The notes under the pieces: generated by a model
The model's input: only the letters and a program-made list of their open reading frames with translations
What the model was told of the DNA's origin: nothing
The model's database searches: none
Assembly (NCBI GenBank): GCA_018396705.1
Contig: JAGTQZ010000004.1
Coordinates: forward strand, 62,001 to 126,000
DNA: 64,000 nt
From: Candidatus Bathyarchaeota archaeon
GTDB lineage: Archaea > Thermoproteota > Bathyarchaeia > Bathyarchaeales > Bathycorpusculaceae
Direction of reading: 5' to 3'
Position numbers and translations under genes: made by a program
Part shown: positions 1-8,717 of the stretch, one piece after another
How positions within the stretch are numbered: position 1 is the first letter of the stretch
Layout: each line of letters begins with the position of its first letter

Positions 1-2
1 TG

Positions 3-764
3 CAGTCTGCATTTAAGAATCCGTTGGTGGGGCCGGAAATTTTAGGTGTAAGCCAAGGAGCAGCTTTTGGTGCAGCATTTGCAATACTCTTTCTGCCAGG
101 AGACCCATTGAAACTTGAGATTCTTTCAACGATCTTCGGGCTATCAGCACTCGTGGCCTCTTACGCTTTTTCTTCGGCGATAAAGTATGGTGGAAGAATA
201 CTTAGACTTGTTTTAGCCGGTTTGGCCGTTTCAGCCATGTTTTCAGCAGGCGTCGGTGTTATGAAGTATATGGCGGATCCTCTTAAACAGTTGCCCGAGC
301 TAACTTTTTGGCTTTTAGGCGGCTTATCAGGTGTTGTATGGAGAGACTTTCTCTATATGGCTCCTTTAGCCACAACAGCTATTGCAATCTTATTTATTGT
401 TAGATGGCGAATAAACCTGTTAACACTAGATGATGACGTAATCACATCGCTTGGAACAGACCCTAAAAAACTTAGAGCATCAGTCGTCACGTTGGCTGTG
501 ATTGCTACGGCCGCCGTGACCTCTGTAGCTGGAATTATAGGCTGGATTGGGCTAACGGTTCCTCATGTCTGTAGGAAGCTTTTCGGAGCTGAAAGTAGCA
601 AAGTGATACCAGCGTCCATACTTTTAGGTGCCATATTAATGATCATTTTTGATGACATAGCGCGGGCTGCTTCGGTTGGGGAAATTCCTCTGGGCATAGT
701 TACATCATTTTTAGGCGCAATTCTCTTTGTATTATTCCTTTCAAGAGGCGTGCCGCATGAGTAA
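3..764 (+). CDS. FecCD-family ABC importer permease (5' end outside window)
   Basis: Membrane permease of the FecCD/BtuC family, which imports siderophores, cobalamin, haem or, in some members, molybdate/tungstate. The reading frame is open from base 3 with no start, and the first residues (QSAFKNPLVGPEILGVSQG) match the interior NPLxxPxxLGVSxGA block of the family, so the N-terminal third is missing. Several hydrophobic helices follow, and the segment GLTVPHVCRKLFG is the cytoplasmic coupling loop that contacts the ATPase. It overlaps the ATPase gene downstream by 8 bases, a sign of translational coupling. The substrate cannot be read from the sequence; four Mo-cofactor genes follow, so Mo or W uptake is a reasonable guess. 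Confidence 0.9.
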   Translation, partial: QSAFKNPLVGPEILGVSQGAAFGAAFAILFLPGDPLKLEILSTIFGLSALVASYAFSSAIKYGGRILRLVLAGLAVSAMFSAGVGVMKYMADPLKQLPELTFWLLGGLSGVVWRDFLYMAPLATTAIAILFIVRWRINLLTLDDDVITSLGTDPKKLRASVVTLAVIATAAVTSVAGIIGWIGLTVPHVCRKLFGAESSKVIPASILLGAILMIIFDDIARAASVGEIPLGIVTSFLGAILFVLFLSRGVPHE

Positions 765-1551
765 GATACTCTTCAAAAATTTGAAGTACCGGTATCCAAT
801 TTCCAAAGTAGATGTGTTAAAAGGAATATCCCTACAAATTCCAGAAGGTAAAGTCACCGCACTCTTAGGACCCAACGGATCGGGAAAATCTACTCTTTTC
901 AAAGTTTTAATAAAAGTTTTAACACCTTACGAAGGCAACGTCTATATAAACGGTGAAGAGCTAAAACATATTAACGTTGACTCCTTAAGCAAGACAATAG
1001 CATGGGTTCCCCAAGAGGAAGATTCGCTTTTTCCCTATACGGTCTTAGACTACGTGCTTTTGGGCAGAACTCCACATCTCGGCTTTTTTAATATGCCAAG
1101 TAAAAAAGACGAGGAAATCGCACACAACATCTTGACACAACTAAACTTGTCTAGCATAGTCCATAGAAAGGTTACAACATTAAGTGGTGGAGAAAAGAAA
1201 CTTGTTTCCATAGCTAGAGCGCTTGCTCAAGAATCTGACACTCTAATCTTGGATGAACCCACAGCGCATCTAGATATTGGAAACAAAGTGAAGGTGCTTA
1301 ACATTATTAGGAAGATGGCTGATTCTGGAAAAACAGTTATATTTTCGACGCATGACCCTAATGAAGCTTTTCTTGTTGCTGACAATGTGGCCATAATGAA
1401 TGGTGGTGAAATAATAAGTGAAGGTTCACCAGCTACAGCTATAACCGAGGAATCGTTGGGAAAGGTTTATGGTATACCTGTAACAGTACATAGGATAGAT
1501 GATAAGCAGGTTTTAGTGGGAATTCACCTCCAAGGCTTTAGGCCTTCCTAA
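757..1551 (+). CDS. ABC importer ATPase, FepC/BtuD type
   Basis: Cytoplasmic ATP-binding subunit that powers the FecCD permease encoded just upstream. Walker A is GPNGSGKST, the signature is LSGGEKK, Walker B is LILDEP, and the switch His follows in STHDPNE. The ATG at 757 is chosen because it lies inside the end of the permease gene (8-base overlap) and starts the usual MxxILFKNLKYRY strand; an earlier TTG at 727 would add ten residues deep inside the permease. The product is 264 residues, normal for the family. The 3' end overlaps the converging mobB-like gene by 14 bases. A substrate-binding protein gene is not visible and may lie before the window. Confidence 0.92.
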   Translation: MSKILFKNLKYRYPISKVDVLKGISLQIPEGKVTALLGPNGSGKSTLFKVLIKVLTPYEGNVYINGEELKHINVDSLSKTIAWVPQEEDSLFPYTVLDYVLLGRTPHLGFFNMPSKKDEEIAHNILTQLNLSSIVHRKVTTLSGGEKKLVSIARALAQESDTLILDEPTAHLDIGNKVKVLNIIRKMADSGKTVIFSTHDPNEAFLVADNVAIMNGGEIISEGSPATAITEESLGKVYGIPVTVHRIDDKQVLVGIHLQGFRPS

Positions 1552-2308
1552 CTATGAGTTTTATTTCTGTCACATGATTGACACCATTTAAGGAAGAAAC
1601 CATCCCAATTAAGGTTCTCTCTATAAAAAGGCTTGGGAAAAACTTTAGCGGCACAACTTGTCCATTTACCTCTAAAACTACATTCGTTCTGCCATAAAGT
1701 GGACATCCCCTAAGATCTGCGACTCCGGCGATTATGGCTTTCGCAAGTTCATGACACGTGTCATATCCGCATTCCTTACAATGCGCAAGGTTTGGGAAAA
1801 GCGGGAGGGCCTTTTGCTCAACCAAGTCTGCAAGTTTATTGACTTCAACTTTGCAATTAAGTATTGGAACATTAAATGTTGAAGCTTTTTCTACTTCCTC
1901 TTTGGATTCGGCTATAATTCCAGAAACTGCAATAGCTAGACCGTCGCAAAATGTTCGCACTTCAGACGCATCTTTAGCTGCAATTATCTTCGCCACAGCT
2001 CTTTCATTTTCAAAACCCTCCAAGAGAATGTAGTCAAACCCTTTGAAGAAAGCTGCAATTTCATTCAAAGCGAGTTTTCTCTTTATGAAAAGAACCGTTT
2101 CATTTGTTGCAGCACCCACTACAATTTCAACCCCAGCTTCGCCATGCTTCCAGGTCTCTTTTTCTGGGGCGTCAATCCATCTGACGTTCGGCATTTCCTT
2201 CACAGACCCAACATTGTAGCCTCTGCTTTTGAGCTCACGTGCTATATGTTGAATAATCGTTGTTTTTCCGGAATGTTTACCGCCGACAACTGCCACAATT
2301 TTCGTCAT
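1538..2308 (-). CDS. mobB: MobB-like GTPase fused to a 4Fe-4S domain
   Basis: The N-terminal part (about residues 1-160) is a MobB P-loop protein, the accessory factor for attaching GMP to molybdopterin. It has the P-loop GGKHSGKTT and the family segments GYNVGSVKE and ETWKHGEAG. Around residues 176-202 lies CKECGYDTC followed by a fourth Cys (CxxCx4Cx~16C), the pattern of the FeS domain (PF04060) seen in RnfB and CO dehydrogenase subunits. A short beta-rich tail follows. The Fe-S part could link cofactor assembly to redox state or to cluster delivery; this is inference. A second, simple MobB is encoded at 3678. The gene is divergent from moeA. Confidence 0.85.
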   Translation of the reverse strand: MTKIVAVVGGKHSGKTTIIQHIARELKSRGYNVGSVKEMPNVRWIDAPEKETWKHGEAGVEIVVGAATNETVLFIKRKLALNEIAAFFKGFDYILLEGFENERAVAKIIAAKDASEVRTFCDGLAIAVSGIIAESKEEVEKASTFNVPILNCKVEVNKLADLVEQKALPLFPNLAHCKECGYDTCHELAKAIIAGVADLRGCPLYGRTNVVLEVNGQVVPLKFFPSLFIERTLIGMVSSLNGVNHVTEIKLIVRKA

Positions 2309-2339
2309 TGAAGATCACGCAAGAATCATTCACGCAAAC

Positions 2340-2348
2340 TATATATAT
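2340..2348 (+). promoter_or_regulatory. TATA box for moeA-mobB-mobA
   Basis: An uninterrupted alternating TATATATAT stretch is centred about 37 bases before the moeA start, which puts the expected transcription start 10-15 bases before the ATG. It lies in the 72-base divergent gap between the MobB-FeS gene and moeA. Confidence 0.55.
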
Positions 2349-2380
2349 GCATTTAACTTTTCTCGCTTGAGCGGGCTTAT

Positions 2381-3658
2381 ATGAAGAGAACAAATCAAAA
2401 AAGAACTTTCAAACTAACTTCTTATCCAGACGCCTTAGCAAGACTCTACGAAACCTTTCAAAAAAGGTCTCTGGACTGCGAATTCGTTCCAATTGAAAAG
2501 TCAATGGACCGAGTTTTAGCTGAAGACATTGTGGCAAATGTAGAGATTCCCAAAACTGATATTGCGGTAGTTGATGGGTACGCTATTAAATCCAAAGACG
2601 TTGCTGAAGCTTCGGTAGGACATTCCATTTTGTTAAAGGTTGCTGGAAAACTCTATCCTTGGAGTAAACCTTCCGACGTTGAATTGGCAGATAGACAAGC
2701 AGTTTACGTCACGTGTGGGGCACCAGTACCTAATGGAGCTGATGCAGTAATAATGGTTGAAAACACAATTTTGCATGGCGAAAAAATTGAAATACGAAAC
2801 CCAGTTAGAAGAGGAGAAAACATAGCCTATGCCGGAGAAGATGTAAAAAGAGGGAACTTACTCCTCAAAAAAGGATCCATCCTAAGGCCGCAGGACATTG
2901 GAATTTTGGCAGGTTTAGGAATTAAAGAAGTTAAAGTTTTCAAAAAACCGCGGGTGGCAATCATCGCCACCGGAAACGAACTCATTGAATTGAGTCGAGA
3001 AGACCCAACGAGGATTGTTGATAACTATGCCTTGATAATTTCAGGGCTAATATCTAAGATTGGGGGAGAACCTGCAAGGCTTGGTGTAGCACCCGACGAT
3101 CTGCAAGAAACGAAGAAGAAAATTGGCGAAGCCCTTGAAAATGCTGACGTAGTGGTCACTATAGGGGGCTGTTCCATGGGCGAAAAAGATTTTGTTCCAG
3201 ACGCAATTAATGCGCTCGGCCCTCCAGGGGTATTAACTCACGGAATAAAAGTGAAACCCGGGAAAGTTACTGGATTTGGGATGGTTAAAGAAAAACCGGT
3301 AGTGATGTTGCCTGGTCTATTTGCATCCACCATGGCTGGCTTCTATCTGATTCTCGTGCCATTGATTGGTTTGTATACAGGCGTCACGATGGAGCATCTG
3401 CTCCCCACAGTCTCAGCTAAAATGAGTCAAGACTTAGATCCAGATATGAAACACCGTCATAGGTTTTTGCCAGTTCGCGTCAAACTTGTGGAAGGAGAAT
3501 TCTACGCGGAAATTGTCTCTGGAAGCCCTAGCAGTCTAAGCAGATTTCTTAACTCCAATGGTTTTATATTAATTCCTCCGAAAAAAGGTTTAAAGAAAAA
3601 TGAAAAAGTAAATGTTACCTTGTTCAGTAAGGAAGAATTCAGCAGATTTCATGGTTAA
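2381..3658 (+). CDS. moeA: Molybdopterin molybdenumtransferase MoeA
   Basis: Inserts molybdate or tungstate into adenylylated molybdopterin. The 425-residue length and domain order fit MoeA: an N-terminal domain with DIVANVEIPKTDIAVVDGYA, the segment VYVTCGAPVPNGADAVI, a MoCF-type core with IIATGNELIE and VVTIGGCSMGEKDF (the latter close to the usual GGxSxGxxD), PGxP-like PGLFAS, and the C-terminal beta domain with RVKL and SGSPSSLSRF. It heads a probable operon with mobB (19-base gap) and the mobA-like gene. Its products would serve the four Mo/W enzymes encoded between 11 and 31 kb. Only one MoeA is seen, so Mo versus W selectivity cannot be judged. Confidence 0.93.
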   Translation: MKRTNQKRTFKLTSYPDALARLYETFQKRSLDCEFVPIEKSMDRVLAEDIVANVEIPKTDIAVVDGYAIKSKDVAEASVGHSILLKVAGKLYPWSKPSDVELADRQAVYVTCGAPVPNGADAVIMVENTILHGEKIEIRNPVRRGENIAYAGEDVKRGNLLLKKGSILRPQDIGILAGLGIKEVKVFKKPRVAIIATGNELIELSREDPTRIVDNYALIISGLISKIGGEPARLGVAPDDLQETKKKIGEALENADVVVTIGGCSMGEKDFVPDAINALGPPGVLTHGIKVKPGKVTGFGMVKEKPVVMLPGLFASTMAGFYLILVPLIGLYTGVTMEHLLPTVSAKMSQDLDPDMKHRHRFLPVRVKLVEGEFYAEIVSGSPSSLSRFLNSNGFILIPPKKGLKKNEKVNVTLFSKEEFSRFHG

Positions 3659-3677
3659 ATAAGAAGAAGGTGAAGAT

Positions 3678-4229
3678 ATGCTCGTAGTATCTGTCGTTGG
3701 GATAAGCAAATCCGGCAAAACAACAACGATAGAATACTTAACATCAAAGCTTACAGAAGAAGGCTATAAAGTAGGTTCAATAAAGCATATTCACCACCAA
3801 GACTTTTCAATAGACACCGAAGGCACAGATACATGGAGGCACATGCACGCGGGTGCTAAAGTAACAGTTGCTCTTGCTCCCAAAGAAACGGTAATTATTA
3901 AAAAAACAGATAACATCCCAAGTGATTTGGACGATGTCATCAAACTTTTTAAAAATGAAAACTTAGACGTGATATTCGTTGAGGGGTTGCATTCCTTAAC
4001 AGCTAAAAGGAAAGATATTCCGAAAATAGTAACTGCAAAAAATGATCAAGATCTCATGAAAACATTAGAGGGCACTGAACCAGTGCTAGCAGTCACTGGA
4101 GTTATAACCAAAAAGAAAACTGAAATAGGTAAAATTAGCGTCCCGCTGATTGACTTAAATAATGAGGGCACTACGTTGCTGAATCTTGTTAAAAATCAAA
4201 TAGATTCCAAGAAATCGAGTGGAGCATAA
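3678..4229 (+). CDS. mobB: MobB, MGD biosynthesis accessory GTPase
   Basis: A stand-alone 183-residue MobB with P-loop GISKSGKTT, then GYKVGSIKHIHH and DTEGTDTWRHMHAGA, which are the family hallmarks. VIFVEGLH is the Walker B region. The ATG at 3678 follows a purine-rich ribosome site (AAGAAGGTGAAG). It lies between moeA and the mobA-like gene, so it probably helps make the bis-MGD form of the cofactor used by DMSO-reductase-family enzymes. It differs from the other MobB at 1538 by lacking the Fe-S tail. The length is normal for a MobB. Confidence 0.92.
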   Translation: MLVVSVVGISKSGKTTTIEYLTSKLTEEGYKVGSIKHIHHQDFSIDTEGTDTWRHMHAGAKVTVALAPKETVIIKKTDNIPSDLDDVIKLFKNENLDVIFVEGLHSLTAKRKDIPKIVTAKNDQDLMKTLEGTEPVLAVTGVITKKKTEIGKISVPLIDLNNEGTTLLNLVKNQIDSKKSSGA

Positions 4230-4240
4230 GAGGAAAAGCT

Positions 4241-5311
4241 TTGATTAAAAGATGTGCAATAGTGCTTGCTGGAGGAAAAGCTGAAAGGTTTCAGGTAAAT
4301 GGTAGTCCGTGGATAGATAAGGCATTAGCGAATGTTCTAGGCAAACCGCTGCTAATACATGTTATTGAAAGGTTAAAGTCTGTTGTCGAAGAAATCATAA
4401 TATGCGTTAACAACGAAGCGCGAAAGTGCAAATACACGAAAGTGTTGCGGGACTTTTCAATTAAATGTGACAATTTAAAAATAGTGAAAGATCTTAAAAT
4501 CCCATTTATACGCGGTCCAGCCGTGGCGATCGTAACCGGGCTTAGAAGCACAGACGCTGATTACTGCATTGTGGTGCCATGCGATACACCTTTTATACAG
4601 CCAGCTGTTGTTGATTACCTTTTTAGCGCTGTTAAGGATGCAAGTGTAGCTATTCCAATTCATGCGGATGGAAGTGTGGAGACATTAATGTTCACCTGCG
4701 AAAGAGAAAAGACTGCTGAAGTGTCAGAAACGCTGTGCTGGCTTGGGCGCGATAGACCGGATGACTTCTTAAGGGGATTGCCTAAAGTGAAGTTTATTTC
4801 AACAATTGGCGAGTTAAAAGACTTGGATCCTGAGTTTAAAAGCTTCATTAATATAAACTTTCAAAGAGACTTAATCGAGTTGAGGACAAGAGTTACTGCA
4901 AATGGACCAATAAGAAGCATACAAGTGAATTTAGGCGCACCGGAAAACTCTGACTTGGGATTCCTGAGAGAAAATGCCCGAAAATATTTAGAGAAGAGGT
5001 TTATCGATGCAGTTAACGTTTTTTCTACTATATCCGACCGTTTTGAAAAAGAAAAACTTTATTTTTGGGCTGGGCTTTGCCGAGAAAAAGAAGGCAATAT
5101 TATACAGGATTATTTGAACATAGAAAAAAATGCCCAACTGAGGGGCAAATTGCAAGAGAAAAGCAGGCAAGCATTCATAAAGGCTGCGCAAAACTATGCC
5201 CTAGAAGCTGAATTTTTTGCTCAGAAGCAAATTCACCTCTTGGCGCGGCGAGCAAAAGAAGATGAAACTTGGTGTAAACGACGCGTGCAACAAACTACTC
5301 GAGATTACTAA
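4241..5311 (+). CDS. mobA: MobA-like nucleotidyltransferase with C-terminal helical extension
   Basis: Residues 1 to about 205 are a MobA/GlmU-type nucleotidyltransferase: CAIVLAGGKAERF at the N-terminus, DKALANVLGKPLL, a divalent-metal site VVPCDTPFI, and DPEFKSFININ near the end, which is typical of MobA. The expected role is transfer of GMP to molybdopterin. About 140 further residues follow (PEN...ARKYLEKRF, then AQNYALEAEFFAQKQ) that look mostly alpha-helical and are not part of ordinary MobA. The start is TTG at 4241 after AAGAGGAAAA. The tail may bind a partner or an apo-enzyme; I do not recognise it. Last gene of the moeA operon, tail to tail with livF. Confidence 0.85.
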   Translation: MIKRCAIVLAGGKAERFQVNGSPWIDKALANVLGKPLLIHVIERLKSVVEEIIICVNNEARKCKYTKVLRDFSIKCDNLKIVKDLKIPFIRGPAVAIVTGLRSTDADYCIVVPCDTPFIQPAVVDYLFSAVKDASVAIPIHADGSVETLMFTCEREKTAEVSETLCWLGRDRPDDFLRGLPKVKFISTIGELKDLDPEFKSFININFQRDLIELRTRVTANGPIRSIQVNLGAPENSDLGFLRENARKYLEKRFIDAVNVFSTISDRFEKEKLYFWAGLCREKEGNIIQDYLNIEKNAQLRGKLQEKSRQAFIKAAQNYALEAEFFAQKQIHLLARRAKEDETWCKRRVQQTTRDY

Positions 5312-5324
5312 GCGTTTTGTCCGT

Positions 5325-6032
5325 TTATCTTCCCAAGTAAGCCTTTTTGACTTGCTCGTTGTTTAGAAGCTCTTCGGGGTTTCCCTCCAAAACTATCCTT
5401 CCGTTTTCAATGACATAAGCTCTCTTTGAAAGCTTAAGAGACATAAGCACGTTTTGTTCAACTAATAAAATAGCAACTTTCTCTACTTCATTTATTTTCT
5501 TCACGGTTTCAAATATAGATGCAACTAGTTTGGGCGCTATTCCAAGGGACGGTTCATCCAACAGGAGCAGTTTCGGCCTTAACATCAACGCCCTTCCGAT
5601 GGCAAGCATTTGTTGCTCACCTCCGCTTAGTGTTCCAGCCAGCTGTGTTCTTCTTTCCTTAAGTCTTGGAAAGAGATTAAAAACAATCTCGAATGTTTCA
5701 TCCCTTTTTCTCCACGCCTGTGGCAAGTATGCGCCCATCTTCAGATTCTCTTCCACTGTCAAGTTTGGGAAAAGTCTTCGGCCTTCCATAACATGGGCTA
5801 TGCCTAGAGCTGCCCTTTTGTGCGGTTTTAACGTAGATATGTCTTTACCAAAAAACTTGACCCGTCCTTCTCTTGGATATAACTGGCCGCTTATGGTTCT
5901 TAGCAGTGTCGTTTTACCTGCACCGTTACTTCCAATAACTGCGACAAGTTCACCTTCTGAAACTTTTAGGCTTACATCCCTTAAGACTTGCAAGTCTCCA
6001 TATGCAGCGTTAATCTTCTCCACTTCAAGCAT
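5325..6032 (-). CDS. livF: Liv-type ABC importer ATPase LivF
   Basis: Second ATPase of a branched-chain amino-acid/aromatic-acid type (HAAT) importer. Walker A is GSNGAGKTT, the signature LSGGEQQ is intact, Walker B is LLLDEPS, followed by LGIAPKLV, the LivF hallmark. The 235-residue length is standard. Gene order on this strand is livH-livM-livG-livF with gaps of 4-10 bases, so this is the last gene of the operon. The binding protein is encoded divergently. Specificity is set by the binding protein and is not known here. Confidence 0.93.
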   Translation of the reverse strand: MLEVEKINAAYGDLQVLRDVSLKVSEGELVAVIGSNGAGKTTLLRTISGQLYPREGRVKFFGKDISTLKPHKRAALGIAHVMEGRRLFPNLTVEENLKMGAYLPQAWRKRDETFEIVFNLFPRLKERRTQLAGTLSGGEQQMLAIGRALMLRPKLLLLDEPSLGIAPKLVASIFETVKKINEVEKVAILLVEQNVLMSLKLSKRAYVIENGRIVLEGNPEELLNNEQVKKAYLGR

Positions 6033-6041
6033 GGCATCACC

Positions 6042-6764
6042 TCACGTGGAATGCGCATGACCTAAATAGGCCTCTATCACTCTTATATCGGCAGCTATCT
6101 TCTCAGGCGGGCCATCAGCAATAACTTTACCCTGATGAAGGACTATTATACGTTCCGCTAGTGACATTACGACTTTCATTACGTGTTCTGTCAATATTAT
6201 TGTTACGCCTTCCTTCCAAATTTTCTTAACAGTCTCTATCATCTCATTAGTCTCCGCTGGATTCAATCCAGCGAAAGTTTCGTCGAGCAACAAAATTTTC
6301 GGGTTGGTTGCAAGGGCTCTAGCCAATTCACAGCGTCTTCTATAGTTAAAGTTCAATTTACTAACAGGTGTATCCGCGTACTCTTCAAGCATCAAAAAGC
6401 GCAATATTTCTTTTGCGCTCTCTCTTGCCTCTCTTAGGGAAAGATTCGTACTGAGGGCGCCAACTGTAACATTTTCAAGCAGTGTCAAGTTTAAAAATGG
6501 ACGTGGTATCTGAAATGTTCTGGCAATTCCAGCTTTGCATATTTTGTGGCTTGGTAGTCCCGCAATATTCTTTCCGTTGAATATTACTTTTCCAGAGGTT
6601 GGCTTGTAAAAGCCTGTAATGCAATTATACAAAGTTGTTTTGCCCGCCCCGTTAGGACCTATGAGCCCTACTATGCTTCCTTTCTCAACCTCAAAATTTA
6701 CATCATCCAAGGCTACTACTCCACCAAACCGCTTTGAAACCCCTTTTACTTCAAGAATAGCCAC
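6042..6764 (-). CDS. livG: Liv-type ABC importer ATPase LivG with altered signature
   Basis: First ATPase of the Liv importer. Walker A GPNGAGKTT (about residues 36-44), the Q-loop segment ARTFQIPRPF and the tail VIEAYLG are typical of LivG. The signature region, normally LSYGxQRR, reads LNFNYRRR here, and Walker B ends LLLDET rather than LLLDEP, so this half-site may hydrolyse ATP less well; LivF keeps an intact signature. The GTG start at 6764 is preceded by GAGGTG at 6770-6775, which overlaps the livM stop. The flanking genes and uninterrupted frame argue against a decaying gene. Confidence 0.9.
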   Translation of the reverse strand: MAILEVKGVSKRFGGVVALDDVNFEVEKGSIVGLIGPNGAGKTTLYNCITGFYKPTSGKVIFNGKNIAGLPSHKICKAGIARTFQIPRPFLNLTLLENVTVGALSTNLSLREARESAKEILRFLMLEEYADTPVSKLNFNYRRRCELARALATNPKILLLDETFAGLNPAETNEMIETVKKIWKEGVTIILTEHVMKVVMSLAERIIVLHQGKVIADGPPEKIAADIRVIEAYLGHAHST

Positions 6765-6774
6765 TTAATTCACC

Positions 6775-7779
6775 TCATAAAGCCTTAAGAAAGCTTAGCT
6801 TTGACTTTAAAAGTCCCCATACGCCTTTTCTTGCAAGGAAGAATATCACAATGAAGATTGCTCCAAACACGACGAGGTCCATTCCAGCTCTAAACCCGAA
6901 GGAAACCCGAAGATATTCTCCAATTCCTATCCTTACTAGCGCGCCTATTATAGGGCCAATAATTGTTTGTGCCCCTCCAATTACGGTTATTAAAACTGGT
7001 TCAATGGAGGTAAACAACGAGAGCACACCTCCAGGCTCCATGGAGGGGTCTATATACGAAATGTAAACAGCGTATAAAGCTCCCGTGACACCAGCGATAA
7101 ACCCGCTTATAAACATTGCTAATAGTTTTAACCTAAACGGGTTCACTCCAAGCGTAGCTGCGGCATCTTCGTCTTCTCTAATTGATTGAAGCATTAACCC
7201 ATAACGAGATTTAGATACGTGCCAGACAACGAAAAATGACACAAACAGTAGTACAAAGGCTAGGTAATAATAGGGAAGCTTTTCACTAAAGTTGATTACA
7301 AAAAAGGGTGTGGACACAGATGCTGGACGTGGTATTGAAATGCCTAGAGCCCCTTGTGTAAATTCTGTGTTTAGTACTATAAGCCTTATAACCTCGGTTA
7401 ATGCCAAAGTTGCAAGGGCGAAGTATGGTCCCCTAACCCTAAAACATATGGCGCCTATAGCCAAACCTATCAGTGAGCCAACAATGCCGCCGAGGATCAT
7501 GCCAAGCCATGGGCTTGCTCGGAAATAATCAACATAAAATATCAGCAATCCAACGGTGTATGCACCCATGCCGAAGAAGGCTGCATGTCCAAGAGATGAC
7601 TGACCTGCAAATCCTGAGAGTAGGTTCCATGACTGTGCAAGTGTGGCAAATAACAAAATCAGTATTAATATATGCATGAGATAGGTTTGATGTGCTATGG
7701 ATATTGGCGCTATCAAAGCAATTATTACTAGGACAATTATTGTAACAATAAACTTTGATTTTTTCTTTAGGTATTCCAT
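6775..7779 (-). CDS. livM: Liv-type ABC importer permease LivM
   Basis: Membrane permease with about eight to ten hydrophobic segments. Family blocks include SWNLLSGFAGQSSLGHAAFFGMGAY near residue 50, RVRGPYFALATLAL, and the ATPase-contact loop SIREDEDAAATLGVNPFRLKLLAM. Its 334 residues fit LivM. It is separated from livH by 4 bases and from livG by 10, so co-expression is near certain. Importers of this class also carry aromatic acids in some bacteria, relevant because aromatic-hydroxyl enzymes are encoded on the other side of the binding-protein gene. Confidence 0.93.
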   Translation of the reverse strand: MEYLKKKSKFIVTIIVLVIIALIAPISIAHQTYLMHILILILLFATLAQSWNLLSGFAGQSSLGHAAFFGMGAYTVGLLIFYVDYFRASPWLGMILGGIVGSLIGLAIGAICFRVRGPYFALATLALTEVIRLIVLNTEFTQGALGISIPRPASVSTPFFVINFSEKLPYYYLAFVLLFVSFFVVWHVSKSRYGLMLQSIREDEDAAATLGVNPFRLKLLAMFISGFIAGVTGALYAVYISYIDPSMEPGGVLSLFTSIEPVLITVIGGAQTIIGPIIGALVRIGIGEYLRVSFGFRAGMDLVVFGAIFIVIFFLARKGVWGLLKSKLSFLKAL

Positions 7780-7783
7780 GATA

Positions 7784-8665
7784 TTAACCCCTTGTAAATA
7801 GCCCTTTTGGTTTAAATATTAGTATCAAAACGAAAAGGGCGAATCCAACAGCTGGAGTTAAAGCATACGGAATCCAGATTGTAGCCACAGACTGTGCCAC
7901 ACCTATAATTATTCCTCCAAAAAATGCTCCGAGAACATTACCTAATCCCGCAAGGACACATATTATCATCGCATACAATGTAAGCAGTATGCCGAGGTAT
8001 GGATATATGTAGTAGATAATGGCAAGAATGGTGCCTCCGCAACCAGCCAACGCAATGCCAAGTCCACCACCCACTAGCCGAATTGTATCAGAAGATATTC
8101 CAAGAGATTCCGCAGCGTCTACGTCTTGACTTACGGCTCTTATAGCAATGCCCAACTTGGTTTTTGACAAAAAAAGCTGCGTTGAAATTATCAATGCCAA
8201 TGTTACTACAAAAGCAACCAAATAAGCGCCATTGACAGACACGGGGCCCAACCGATAAGTCTCATATGGAATATCAATTATCCGGTAGTCACCTCCCCAC
8301 ACAAGCAACATGACATTTTCCATAAAGATGGACACTCCAAAAGTTAAGATTATTGATCCAAGCATCTCACCTATAAGGTGTTTGAATATGAATCTCGTTA
8401 AAGTCATTCCGATTACAAAAAATAGGATAAACACCACCACGAAAGAAAGGGCAAATGACAGCAGAGAAGGTGGAATGCCGAACGATGACATAAGGTATCC
8501 AAAGAGGAAATATGTAGTAAACATTCCTAGTACGGCGAAGTCGCCATGTGCCAAGTTCTTTATACCCATAACGCCGAAAATTAGGCTCATCCCCATTGCT
8601 ATAGTTGAGTAGATTATACCCAAAATTAAGCCATGAACTGTAGTTGATATCAACAAATCTAGCAT
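7784..8665 (-). CDS. livH: Liv-type ABC importer permease LivH
   Basis: Membrane permease pairing with LivM. Family blocks are STTVHGLILGIIYSTIAMGMSLIFG at the N-terminus, NLAHGDFAVLGMF, and the coupling loop AIRAVSQDVDAAESLGIS. The ATG at 8665 is chosen over an in-frame start at 8761 because AAGGGGGTCAATTG (ribosome site at about 8672-8678) directly precedes it and because LivH proteins begin at this point; the extra 32 residues would be polar and run through the promoter. The product is 293 residues. First gene of the livHMGF operon, divergent from livK. Confidence 0.92.
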   Translation of the reverse strand: MLDLLISTTVHGLILGIIYSTIAMGMSLIFGVMGIKNLAHGDFAVLGMFTTYFLFGYLMSSFGIPPSLLSFALSFVVVFILFFVIGMTLTRFIFKHLIGEMLGSIILTFGVSIFMENVMLLVWGGDYRIIDIPYETYRLGPVSVNGAYLVAFVVTLALIISTQLFLSKTKLGIAIRAVSQDVDAAESLGISSDTIRLVGGGLGIALAGCGGTILAIIYYIYPYLGILLTLYAMIICVLAGLGNVLGAFFGGIIIGVAQSVATIWIPYALTPAVGFALFVLILIFKPKGLFTRG

Positions 8666-8717
8666 CAATTGACCCCCTTGAGGTTTGTCTAGTTTAGCGT
8701 ATATAATTCTAGGATTC

